Assembly (NCBI GenBank): GCA_035041965.1
Contig: JAPYMA010001197.1
Location: forward strand, 34,958-98,957
Direction: 5' to 3'
Origin: Anisakis pegreffii
Taxonomy: Eukaryota; Nematoda; Chromadorea; Rhabditida; Anisakidae
Length of the DNA stretch: 64,000 nt
Shown here: piece after piece, positions 1 to 12,266 of the stretch
Layout of the letters: each line of letters opens with the position of its first letter
Numbering within the stretch: the first letter of the stretch is position 1
Translations under genes and position numbers: made by a program
Notes under the pieces: model-generated
What the model was told of the DNA's origin: nothing
What the model saw: the letters and a program-made list of their open reading frames with translations, nothing else
Database searches by the model: none

Positions 1-3000
1 TTGTTTTGCGTACAGTTGAGATTAACAGCAAGATGAATTCTAATTGTAAGTTGTTTCGCATTTTTAGCTTATCGACTATTGGTCTCGGTGATGTGGCCGT
101 TAAACGCCGGGAGTAAGCCGAAATTGATCATTTATCATCACTTCATGTTTACTTTCATGATTGTTTAGCTGAGCATTCATCTTGTTGGAAACTAATGGGA
201 GAAGAAGGAGAATATTTGTCGTTCACTAAGCATTTCTTCGTGATTCTTCAGACTGTGGAATTGGATTGCTTAAATTTCGTTTAAATTTGCTGATTTCAGT
301 TTGATGGTTATATGTTTTGTGTTTGTGATAGTTGGTCTTTCGTTAGTTAGTATGTGCATTAATGTTATTCAAACCGCAATCGAAGATGTCTACATGAAAC
401 TTCTGATGAGACTTCTTGTTGAATATCAATCCAAGTTAGCTGAAGGTTACACGCACATTAATACTTCATTTTGTATTATATAATATGCATATAAGCTTAC
501 TGATCTATCTCTCAACTGTTGATCAAAACTGCCTTGACGAGTAATGCTATTTTTCGGGAGGAAAATTCCGTTTGGAAACACAATCAACGATAGACTTTTA
601 GAATGCGATTTCGTAATTCAAAGCGTGTTGACAAAACAATACTAAGCGAGAGGTAATTATTATAAAAATAATCAAAATTTACTTCAATAGCAATGGTTTG
701 AGGTAGGAAGTGGTGGAAGTAAACATCATCTTCTTTGATTGAAATAGTAATTGATTTTAAAAAAATGAATTACAGGCGGCGATCAGGTTGATGCCTCAAA
801 GGGTATGATGAAAATGTGGGGTGGCAATCATGCGGCAAAGTATTTAATGCCTTTGTTAAGGTGTTTTCTTCATATAATTCACGATTTCCTTCTGTTTTTC
901 TTCAGACAGCTAAACGAACACTGCATTTCCTTCGTACAAAACCCATTCTCCATAGAACGCCCGCTTTTTTTTTCGTTTATTGAAAGCCATCTCAACGTTA
1001 AGAACTGATTTGTTGGGGACAGATTAGCTTCAAATTCAAAAGACTCAAGAGAGTGATGTGCGGAAATCATGCCTTCCTGGATTGTTAGTACTGCTGAACG
1101 AGTGTCACTGATTTTATGATTCCTTAATTTTGTCTTAAACTATGAATAATTAAAAACTGTAACGAGCAATCTATTTTTACTTAGCATCGTTTCAGTGCAA
1201 TTCAGATAGAACATTTTTTCAGTAAAGATAAGCGTATGACTGCAATGGCAAAAGTACAAGACGAAGCTGAAGCGCAAGGTATTGAAATACCGCCGATTTT
1301 CTCAGATTTAGACGACGACTCGGGTATGCCGAAAATACTGACGATCGACAACGATCGCAAAGATTCACAGATGTCTATTCTACAAGCAATCGACCACGCC
1401 AAGCACAGTATGCTTCATGTGCCCGCTCCTCCATCGTCCTCTTCACTCAGCCTCGTTTGCCTTGATGCCGAAATACAAACCGACAACCACGTCTAGTAAG
1501 TTTGAATTCTCCTGTCAAAACGTTCCCACTCATATTTCAAGCAGACCATTTCACCTCTGTCCATTACGAATTATCGTTCAAGAGTTGATTATTTATCAAC
1601 ATGCCTACAGATCACTTCCAGCAGAGATTCTACTGAGATGGTATACGTAAAGGTGTAATGCTGTTATTGCAAGAACATATTTTTCGATTGATATACTAAA
1701 GTGATTTAATGAAGTGACGATAATCTCTTCGTCTTTTTCTGCATTTGGTAGGTGATATGATCTTGTGAAATTTTCAGTTTGGATAAAGAAGAGCAGACAG
1801 AATCGACTGAAATGCGTGACTCGGGTATTGATACAGAGATTAGATTTGCGAGCTATATTTGCACAGCAGTTCAGTGTGGTGATGGTGATATGGAGAGGAT
1901 TAATGATGAAACGCAAACAGTGGTTATCGAGATGAACAGTGCGGAAGTGATGACCTATTGCGAGCCTTCCACTGTAATTTCATAATCACCTTTTCGAAAA
2001 GCACACCCACCCATTGCAGAAATCCTAATGATTAATGGCAACTAGAATAGTGTTCACGCTTAACGTTGAGAAATTAAACTCTTTAGCTGATTGATGGATG
2101 ATATTTGAGCAAATTTTATTTTATCGAAGATATTACTTGCTTGCTTGTGTGCACCTGGTGTTTGTTTGTACACAAAATTGAGTTTGAGATCAGTTGTTCG
2201 CTGCGATGGTGAAAATAATTCAGTTCGTAACAAAAGGCAAAACATGAACTGAGCATGACTCGAGGAACAATAACTATTTGAGAATGGCACTTTAGTGACG
2301 GTTTCAAGTCAGTGCAGCTCTTAGTTAGCAAGCATTACAGTTTGTTAGCAAGCATTACAGTTTGTTAGCAAGCATTACAGTATCTCTTAGTTAGCAAGTG
2401 TTACAGTTTGTGCGAAAAATGTTGAGTAATTTCGTTTTGTTCATTTTTCATCCTTCCAAATATGAAATTTGTTACGTATATGGATGACGAAGTAGAAAAA
2501 TCAGTGTGAATCTGATCTGAATTGAAGTGTTGTAATTGCAGGTGGACGTAGTGCAAACAGACGATGTGCTATGCACAGATGCGGCCTTACAAACGCAACT
2601 TTTTGAGTGCTTACAAATGGAGACGCAAACGGATTTCATTGATTACGATTATACACAGAAAATGCTGATCGAAACGAATGAAACTGAGACACAAACCGAT
2701 GAAATTGTACGTCTTCAATGGAATACCTATCTTCCCGCAAATAATCCCATCTCCCTTCAATTGAATCCCTTTTTAGAAAATTTCTGAAAATGTGTACTCT
2801 GAAGAAATCGTACTCCTCGTATTTTGAAAACTTACTTCATGAGATAATCCATTTTTCAGTGATAATCGATCATTGATCGTCTGAAAATGGTTTTTTTTTC
2901 AATTGACAAGTTTTTTGAGAAATGTTATGAGACGTTAACACTTTTTCATTGCGTTGGCAATGATCATGGATCAGTTCAATTGCCTTACAGTGAATCGTTT

Positions 3001-3738
3001 ATTCACAACGAATCAAACGAATCGTAACGAATCTAATTTCATCACACACACACCATGAATTTGTATTCATGTATAATATTTTCAACTGATCGAGCTTTCA
3101 TTTGCATACGGTTTTGGACATCGACTCATTGAATCACTTAAACGAACAATGACAGCGAGTATCCTATCGAAGCAGCATTTGCTTAGCGATATTACGAAAT
3201 ATTGAGGGGAATTATTCAGAACAAACAAAAAAGTCGCATCATATACCCTATTACAGATGTAGAATCTGTATGAAACATCTATTCATAAGGTGACCAGATC
3301 TCACCTCATAAGGCTTCCTTCCCAGTAAGGGTTAGGTGATGATTTCCTGGGAGATGTCTAGATTTACAGTGAACGGTTAGTGACCGGTAAGATGTGTGAA
3401 TCAATATCGTTGAGTGATCGGAGAAGTAGATGGAGTAATGTTTGGTGTTGAAAAAGATCAGCTGTGTGGTTAAAATCAGAAGAGATAAATGGATTGCAAT
3501 TTAGGATGTTACACGGACAAATCATCGTGTTAAGCGTGCTCGAACATGGGCTCGCGACTACAGGCAAGACCAGCCAAAACGATTGAGCCCGTCAAAAATT
3601 CAAGAAGAATCCGATTCCTCAGAAGAGAGTTTAGATTGGAATCCGATTGACGGAATGCACGCTGAGAAGCAACGGCCGGTGCGAGATTTGACGCGATTTT
3701 TCGACAAAATCAGAAGTCCGAAGAGCGCTGAAAAATGA
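1..3738 (+). CDS. TWK-type two-pore-domain potassium channel, C-terminal part (5' end outside window)
   Basis: Exons read by hand: 1-9 (tentative), 68-112, 300-445, 776-860, 1223-1495, 1778-1973, 2542-2706 and 3505-3738. From 68 on, all join in one frame with GT/AG introns, giving about 380 residues to a TGA. Seen: LSTIGLGDV, the second-pore selectivity filter of K2P channels; then a membrane helix (VICFVFVIVGLSLVSMCINV); then blocks characteristic of nematode TWK tails (DASKGMMKMWGGN, AAKYLMPLLSK, GIEIPPIFSDLDDDSG). Known: K2P channels are plasma-membrane dimers carrying background K+ current. The last four exons form a long cytoplasmic tail of about 290 residues with repeated QTD/TQT motifs and a basic end (VRDLTRFFDKIRSPKSAEK). 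The first pore and helices M1-M3 lie before the window. The family call is firm; the exact twk paralogue is unknown. Exons 2542-2706 and 3505-3738 are supported by frame and composition only. Confidence 0.9.
2321..2406 (+). repeat. Four 20-nt repeats in a twk intron, each ending in TTACAG
   Basis: Units at 2321-2340, 2341-2360, 2361-2380 and, after a 6-nt gap, 2387-2406. The core is GTTAGCAAGCATTACAG, with the last copy carrying GTG for CAT. They lie in the intron between exons 1778-1973 and 2542-2706. Each unit ends in TTACAG, the same hexamer that serves as the acceptor of exon 776-860. Confidence 0.95.
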
Positions 3739-5730
3739 AGCTCTCATTTTAAATGTGTTATTGTTTTGTGATATTGTGATTTTGTGATTGGACGCATTGA
3801 TACCATTCATTCAGTTGCACCTTCTTTTTTTCGGTGTTTGTCTTCGTCAGTCGATTGAACACGGAAGTTGAGCAAGTGGATGCACTTGTCATGATTTTCT
3901 GTAAATCCATGATTTTCATAGTTCTTGAATGAAATGGTATTGATGTCATTAAAATGTGTAAAATCATTTGTAAATTTTTATCCGTGTATCGTTGAATGTT
4001 TCTCAAATTATAAACTTATTATTAACGCTGATGCAAATTGTTCATTCCTTTCTGATTTCGTTGAGCCTTATTGAATTTCTTTTCTCGAATTTCAGCTTTC
4101 AAATCATCGCATTCCACATATATATTTTAATATCAATGGAATTCAATGATTGAAAGTTACCTTTTCCCCAATCGACTGTCAACAATGCTGATGAATCGGA
4201 ATATATTCAGTGATGAGCAATGTGATCTGAGAATATGTTGACCACATATAAGCGCACTATCCAAAATGAACAATGCAACGAATTATATCCAACAATCGCA
4301 AAATTCAGCAATGATTTGGAAGCGATGAAATATCATTTCGCATCCGAATTGATAATGGCTTTGATTATGTGCTTATGGGCCGTATTCAACGAGATGGGAG
4401 GGGGGGAGGGTAATATTAAATTTCTGAAAATTGTTATCGATTAGGGTTTTTAGCACAGTTTTTACGGTTTGTTCGAAGATTCGCGTTTATTTAAGAGAAG
4501 TTCTTTGTATAGATACTCTCAGACTCTTTTTACATTCTCCTCCGAAATTATTTCCTGCTTAGGACACATAAAAAGATCTAAGTTTCAGTTCAGAACATTG
4601 AAATATTGGCTTGTTCGCGATAGTATTGAAAGTATTCAGAAGATCTTCATATAGTTCTTGATGATTTGAATGTTTTGATGAGGTGTGGAAGGGGGCGATA
4701 ATCAGTGATAGATTGAATCTGATCGAGTGAATTGATGCAAACACGCGATTTTTCTCGTGATTTCTCGAAATTCAATGATCCATTCCATTGATATCGAGTA
4801 TAAGTCAATAAATTAGTTGTACATTTTCTATTGATTTGCTCAGCTGTAAATAATACAAATAAATAATAAAGTTGAACATCTGATCCGAACTGACATTGAT
4901 TCAGTATCACCAATACAATATGTTGAAGTGATATTCGCATGAACGCAAACAAAACTTTTCGATACTATCTATGAGATCGACGCAGTTTCAACGTAAGTTT
5001 GTTTTCTAACCATTCGATCCAGTTTTAACCAAGCCAGCCTTGTTGAACAGTGACAGCATCATCGTTCCAGCCAACCAAAACTCTCTTCAAAATTTTCATC
5101 GAACCACTGAGAACAAACCTCAAATACTCGATATATCAAAAATGAGAGTATCAAATTCAAGGTATCCAAACGGATTGAATTTCAGCAATACAATATGTTT
5201 TCTTGACACCTTTATTGTTTTCATATTTCATGTGTCTTTAAGAGAAGAACACTCAATACCATTGAGTGTATCCGCCAACTCGTTTTATGTTCAACTGCAT
5301 TCAAATAATTTAGAGTTGATCAACATAAGGCCTGCATATTATTATTAGATTACTGACATTATGAATTACTGCAGTTAGCTATCGTATTGCACTGACTGTG
5401 AGATAGTTTCTTAAGAAGTTCTCTTTCGATGCTTTCAAATGCCCGAGAGGATTATAAATCTCAGATAGTATCACATCGTTTGAAATTAGAGAGTTCAAAT
5501 AATGCGTATTTTGGATGGATGAATAGTGCATGATCATCTCCGATCAATCCACTAGCTGAATGGTTTTGCTTTCTAATCTCGTGGCTGTGCCAGAACCGAT
5601 TCATCGAGTGAATGAACAAAGTGAATAGTTTCTCGAAACATTCGTCATGAAAATTCATAAAATGTACCTCTCGTTTCATCCCATTCTTCCACCTCACTGC
5701 ACTCTGAAATGTAATCAGTCAGATTTTACA

Positions 5731-5870
5731 AATAATAATAGCAACAGTAGTAGCGTTAATAGTGAACGTAATAATAATAATGATAAAAATAAAAACAGTA
5801 ATAATAATAATAATAACAATAATAATAATAATAACAATAATAACGGCAATCATGATAAAAATAACAACAA
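5731..5870. repeat. AAT/AAC microsatellite
   Basis: An imperfect run of AAT and AAC trinucleotides interrupted by AGT and GAT. The poly-asparagine reading frame across it is a product of the repeat, not a gene. Confidence 0.9.
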
Positions 5871-7838
5871 TCCCATATATCATACCAAATGCTTGATAAA
5901 TCTTTCCATCCGTCAAATTTTTCCGATGCTTAGTAACCAGGAAGCAGACTTGGATTATGTGCGCATTGAATTTGTAATGCTGCGCTGTATCCGAAATAAA
6001 TTTGTTTCATTCTGAGTACAATCGAACAGAATAATCTAGAGATATCAAATTTCCCATCAAAAAAATTTTTTCAATGTTGTAATAATAATGTTATTTCCCG
6101 AAAAAGATTTATTTTTTGCTTCATCTGAAATATAATTACGACCGAGATTCAACCGAAAACGATTGATGCATTCAGAATATGCTATCGAATGCTTGCATAA
6201 ATTATCGTTCCATCCTTCATTCCGTTGTGCTTAAGCAAAGCAATTACGTGTATCGCTTGCATAACGGTGCCTTACATCAATCTGATAGCGTAAAAAGCTC
6301 ACATATACACCCTGAAAATTTCTGTTAGAATTCAGAATTGTTGCAAGCTTGTAGTGAATTACGAATGTATTTAATAGACAGAACCCTCGATGTCATATTC
6401 ATTCATTCATCCGCAAAGCAGCATGTGGTAGAACCGCTCGGGCAATTATTTATTATGTGTTCATTCGATCATGATATGCAATAAATGCATGCGCACGCGG
6501 TTATATTGTGGCAACCATGATGAAATGTTTTGCTCGTGATTTTGTTGCGTTGAACGGATTATGATACGATTATTGTAGCATTCGAATATTCGAATATAAT
6601 TGTACGATCAGATTCAAATGATTGTCAATCAAACCAGTGTTGTATGGCCCACAATCATCAGTTTATTCAGGTTTCACTTGATGAGATATTCGGCTCAGAA
6701 GAGAGCATCAATCATTCACTCTTCTCGTGGTGAAGGAGATATTTTCACAAGTGATGTTTCAGTGAAAAATGTTTACATTTTGAGTGATACGTATGTTTCA
6801 GTAATGAAATCTCGACATTTTTGAAGTGGATTTGTATGAATTGTAGGTTTAAGCTTTTATTTGGACAATTGAAGTCAATCTTTGAAACGTTAGTTCATTC
6901 AAGCAGAGAATAGATAGATTCAATTCAGCTAGGTGATTGGTTGTTTTTTTTCGCTTTTCCGTATCCGTATCATTCGGTGCTTAGAGCCACTTAATATTGT
7001 TATAGATATCAGTTTGCGAGTCTGCATTCATAAATAATGATTAAAATTATTCACCTATAGTAACATTAGGGAATGTTCATTTGATATCCGATTAGAATAA
7101 AAATTTTCCGATATATGAATGTAACGAAATGTTTGACAGATTCACATTTGCGTTGTTGAAACATGAAGAATGAGCTGATATTACTGTTCCACCTATTATC
7201 ATTAATGCTATTCGTCTCACCGATATTATCATTCGTATTATCATCATAATTATTGTTATCGTTACCGTTATGATCACTATTAATATTACTATTGCTGTCA
7301 ATGTCAGTGTTATTTGATGTGAATATGTTGTTGGATAATATACGACGACGTAAAATAGCAAACAAAATATTATATTATATGATGATATGGACGTGTGGCG
7401 AGCATTTATTTTGAATGATTACGGAAAGGTAGATTGCAAGTTGATTGATCGTTGTTATTATCGTATTGAAAGCAACGAAATTGCCAAAACATTTCATTTT
7501 GAATGCCAACGAAGAAGCTTATCTCGGAACAATAACAAATTCAACAACAAGACTATTATTATTTAGACGTTCATTTTGTAATAGTCTGTCGTTACTCACA
7601 TGCTTGAATCTATGTTCGTATTTTGTTTTCTGCATCCATCTCCTCCGAATGACAGCCACTTTTTTGTTATTTTGATTCAATGTTAGCGCAACTAAATATT
7701 CAGAATAGTAATGAATATTAAATAACATACGATTGGTTGTTTTCTCAATTCTACGGCTAAAAACAACTCATTTTCAACGAGCGAATAGTTAGTAGCTGTC
7801 TGCTCACGTTCAGTCAGTCAGCTTACTCATTTATCTTG

Positions 7839-7894
7839 TGATATATTATAGAACAGTTACGGAGCAAGATCATATGATAATCACACGACGAAAA
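7839..7894 (+). repeat. 56-bp dispersed direct repeat, copy 1
   Basis: Starts TGATATATTATAGAACAG and ends CACACGACGAAAA. It is identical to 9086-9141; after one mismatch both copies continue with GATTA. The flanks are unrelated. Confidence 0.95.
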
Positions 7895-9085
7895 AGATTA
7901 GAAGAAGAGTATTTATTGTGTTTATTTAGTTCGTTTTTGTTAAACGTTATTTCGACGAGGATTGTTTAGCTTTCATTTACACACATTATCGGTTGTTCAG
8001 TTTCACTGTTTATTTTCTTCTTAATTTCTTCACAACAAATTCTTACCATGTACCATAATATGTCAGAAGCCAGTCAGCCATTTACATATGTGATGTTCAT
8101 ATCTACAAAATTTTTTCGTTTCTTAATGTTTCTGTTGTCCCATATCCACACCGATAACGGCTTTCATTGTCTGTCGATGAGTTTATCTATTCGTCAGTTC
8201 ATTTATTCTCAGTCATTTATTCATTAATAGTTATTCATTCGTCAATTTGATTTGATTTCGCTTGAAGACACGAGGAACGAAGAAATTATGTTTTGTTTTA
8301 CATATTGGACACATGTTGGTTTTGATCTACTAGCTTCATATTTGTACTTCACATTGCATTTCATTATCTGCTTTATGTTAAAGCAGCAGACTTTATTGTG
8401 ATCGCATATAATGGCAGTTGAAGAGCACTTTGCTATAGCCGTTCCCGTATTAGTGAGCAGTGTTCTGAATTGTTTGCAAAGTTTACTTTTGCAATGCGAA
8501 AATCCAAGCAACTGTACTTCTTGTTTGAGAGAGGGAGTATTCTCAACGGTTTCAGAGGTCGTATGCATAATGCAATGTTTGTTTCATCCCCACGGTCCAT
8601 CAATCACCATCTATTTGCTCATCTCTATTTGCTGATTCAATGAAATCGGCCCAGAGCACATCTCACATTATTCGTTATGCTGACATTGCACTAAAAAGTG
8701 CATTTTTTTCAAGTATTTCATAAAGAATTTCCACTCGAAAATATAAAATTTCGGTAACTTGCATTAATATGAACATTGCTCAGTTGATTAATCTTCAACG
8801 ATTGTTGACAATGAGAGATCTTCTAAAAGTTTCGTTCGTGTGATATGCGACTCTCGCATGTTTATCCTCACCAAACTTCTTTCAACTTCAAAAAAATGCT
8901 TTCTTTATTACGCATAGAGCATCTGCAGTGATTCACAACACTAACGATTCAAGAATCTCCATTCATTTGTTTAAAGTGATCAACCAGTGAGGAGAGAAAA
9001 AACGCATTAACAGTATTATGATGAGTTCGACATATGAGGAATTCACACTTGATTTTTCGATAGTTCAGTAGTCGAATTTGCGATC

Positions 9086-9141
9086 TGATATATTATAGAA
9101 CAGTTACGGAGCAAGATCATATGATAATCACACGACGAAAA
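9086..9141 (+). repeat. 56-bp dispersed direct repeat, copy 2
   Basis: Perfect match to 7839-7894, 1247 bp downstream and in the same orientation. Confidence 0.95.
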
Positions 9142-9889
9142 GGATTATACATGTTGAAATTAAACGAAACACCATCCGTCCGCTCAGCGAATTCATAAAT
9201 TATCGTCGGAAACAAAAATTCTCTGCATTTTCAAAAGCGTCAAAAATCATCGGAACAATGTGAGAATGCTGCATTTTGTACGGAAAAACTTCAATTTGCG
9301 AACAATTTATTGTTGAAACGGAATGAATCAGTAATTCACCATTCATTCAAATAATATGCATGTTTCCAACAGAATGAAATGAAGTTCTTCTTGAAGTGCT
9401 TTCAATGAGCAATTTCCTCACAATTGCAATTTCACATATGTGAATGATTCTAACTTCTTACATTGTATTTTGCCGACTAATTGTCGAAAAATTTTCATTT
9501 AATATATATTTCGGATGAATGTGATGCTAAACAACGAAATGCACATGATATTCACAGTGTTTCAGTGAATTCAGAAGTGTTTATTTGCAATTATTGTTAT
9601 CAACTTCGGGAAATATTCGGTTTGCACTGTAGTGTGCATATCATTTTGATCTATCCTATCAAGGGCTGAAAGTACGAATGGAAAAATCTAAGGATGGAAA
9701 ATCTTTCCGAAAGGCTTTAGATGAGTGAATTGATGAAATGATATTACATAACTGAAAACATTATGCCAAATGTGTTTGGATTGAAACTTCATTCTATTTA
9801 CTAAATTGTATGTCTTAAAAATTCTTCTTGAGGCATTTGTGAAGCGGACAGCCTAAAGTATTTAGCAAACAAGGTAGATCGCTTAGCCG

Positions 9890-9907
9890 CACACACACAC
9901 ACACACA
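9890..9907. repeat. CA dinucleotide microsatellite
   Basis: An uninterrupted CA run of about nine units. Confidence 0.95.
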
Positions 9908-11589
9908 TAAGCATATTTATTGTATTGTACATACACATTTATTGAGGTTGTTTTTCGGAAGTTGTTTTGTAATCGAAAGTTTCTGACAAAATCGAAAATA
10001 ACGAAAACTGGTCGATTATGCAATGAGAAGTACTAAATTATTTTTAGTGAATATTTATTGTGAATGCAATGAAACGTTTGGGTGAAGGTGAAAGAATGAC
10101 TCACAAATTACGGTAAAATTCTTGTTTGGTTTCATTGTTGAGTGATGCTGGAGGAATTTTGTTTTGATGTTCAAAATATACATTCGTCGTTTTAAGTGTA
10201 ACGTTGTGAGCTTTTTTTTGGTTTGTTCAATACGCAAGAAATGCATTTCAAATTGTACTGTATTCGAGTGAAATATTGTCTTTTGATGACAGATGATTAC
10301 ATGAAGATGTCAACATTTCAACGAAAATACAATAAATTCTCTGTTTTTCTATGGAATTTTTCATGTGCAGTTGGAAAGACCTCACGCATTCTTTACAATA
10401 TTAAGAAACCACAGAAGTTCAATGGAATTTACAGTTTCTGATTGTGAATTTAGCATTGTCTTATAATTGGAGAAAATTCTTTTCAAGTAAACAGTTCTTG
10501 GTTTTTTCCCTAATTGTCAGCAAAAAAGTTTCGAAACGTTTTGCGCTACTGAGAAATGGAGAAAGTTCTGAGTATTCCAGGAATTTCAGCTTGTCAAATG
10601 AAATCAACATAATTTATTTGCAAAAAGCGTAATGAATTCAAGTTAACAACGTCAAAATTTGATCTGTTTTCTCTTTGAAAGTATTCATTTTCAGTGCCAT
10701 AACAGCTAAAGTGAACTAAGAATGAGTCTTCTCTGCTAAGTTTGCTTGCTTCAAGTCTAAACAAACCACAGCTCGACGTTTGTTCAGATGCGTTCATTAT
10801 TCGACAAATTATTTCTTAAGTGCTCTATCATCGTTAAATAGCGTTACCACAGTTGCGAAGATTAAAATATGTTTGAAATGCTAACGATTGATTGGACAAT
10901 CTCGTTGTTGTTCCATTGAGCAGCAGCAGAGTTGATTGCGTAGGAGCTCCAAAAGGCTACATTTGAATTTTCTGGAAGCACAGCTTTACTCTAGAACACT
11001 GCTGAGCAATTGTTGTTACCAACGAATTGACGTAGTTTTAGGTGATGGAAAGTTTCGGCAGAAAAGCTTAATTGACGAGTCATAGATGAATCTGTGGATG
11101 TGTCTCATATAACTAAACCATACAATTCTGTCACCTACCTCCATACAGTATTTGATCAGTCAGTCATAAATAGGCTATCGAAATTCAACGCATCAGAATT
11201 TGTCATACGTTTAGTGATGAATCAAATACACAAATGTACTCATGAATAGTTTCCAAGCAGTCACATTTGTTGAGAGGTTATGCTAACAAAACGCTGACAA
11301 TGCATCATAAATGTGCTGAATAATGGTTTAAAACCGAACAATATCGCATGGTGACTGTTGTTGTTCGAAGGTTTTATGATTAAAGCGAGTGCTGTTGTAT
11401 TTCAAGTTCGTATGGTTAGTTCGTATGCTTATTGGATTTGATTTTATTTCGTATCTCTCATGCACTCTTATCCCTAAAGCATTGAGAATGCGAATGGCGA
11501 TAATTATCATATTAATGCGCATAATTTTCAGTAGTATTTCATCTTTTCATACCAACTTTTCCCTTCTCCTATCAATTTTATCCATGCTG

Positions 11590-11790
11590 TCATTGTTATT
11601 ATTATTCTTATTATAATTAATGTAATAATTATCATTAATATTAATATTTTTATTGTAATTATTGTTATTTATTATTATGCATCATTATCTAATGTTATTT
11701 ATTATTATTGTTATTGTTACTGTTATTATCATTATTGCTCTCAGCATTACCGGTATATCGTCTACACGATAATTATTGTTATTATGATAG
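11590..11790. repeat. ATT-rich microsatellite tract
   Basis: Degenerate TTATTA/TTATTG repeats over about 200 bp. Similar tracts recur at about 16200-16340, 29700-29830, 30130-30350 and 54180-54340. Confidence 0.85.
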
Positions 11791-12116
11791 AAAATGAAAA
11801 GCGCTCGTGATAAAAATGCCGTACGAAACTGTTTATTGATAAACATCTGAAGTGAACAGGTTCTGCATTGTTGATGATGTAAGAACTAACCGAGCAGATG
11901 ACATATGACAACAGTCACATGAAGTTTCATCAGTGAGCCTCATGAGAGAACGGAATGAAATCAATTTTGTCTCCTAATAATCAAGTAAATTAATGCGATC
12001 ATTTCGAAGTTGCTCTATCGAAGGAGTCAAATTTTTTCGAAATTGAAAAGGACTGAAATTCGGCACCATAAGAACGCATATGAGGGAAAACTTTATGATA
12101 ACTCGTTAGCATTCAT

Positions 12117-12266
12117 TTAGTCATGCGTAAAAGAGGTCGCCTTATGGGTTGTAGTGAGGATCGAGGAGTCAGTGTCTCCCTCGCCGACGACTTCTTTCGA
12201 ACCGACTGCATTTTCAGGGTCATCGAGTGCAAAATTTTGTCCCTGGCTTTTTTCCGTCGCCGTAAC
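12117..12266 (-). CDS. Possible terminal exon of an unrecognised minus-strand gene
   Basis: On the minus strand a good acceptor (TTGCCTACAG) is followed by 49 codons and a stop. The peptide begins VTATEKSQGQNFALDDPENA and ends ILTTTHKATSFTHD; it is polar, acidic and Ser/Thr-rich. Its GC content is visibly higher than that of the flanks, like the confirmed exons elsewhere in this window. I could not find convincing upstream exons; weak candidates lie near 13110-13290. No family is recognised, and it could be a chance open frame. Confidence 0.35.
   Translation of the reverse strand, partial: VTATEKSQGQNFALDDPENAVGSKEVVGEGDTDSSILTTTHKATSFTHD

Larger units (their letters stand above)
3739..12116. 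other. Intergenic tract, no gene recognised
   Basis: About 8.4 kb of AT-rich DNA. Open frames are short and have no recognisable protein character. It holds AAT/AAC microsatellite (5731-5870), a 56-bp direct repeat pair (7839-7894 and 9086-9141), a CA run (9890-9907) and ATT-rich microsatellite (11590-11790). The 3' UTR of the twk gene should lie at its left end; I see no clear poly(A) signal. Confidence 0.6.

Noticed and set aside
5647..6015. 122-codon frame with poly-asparagine
   Set aside because: The frame is created by the AAT/AAC microsatellite.
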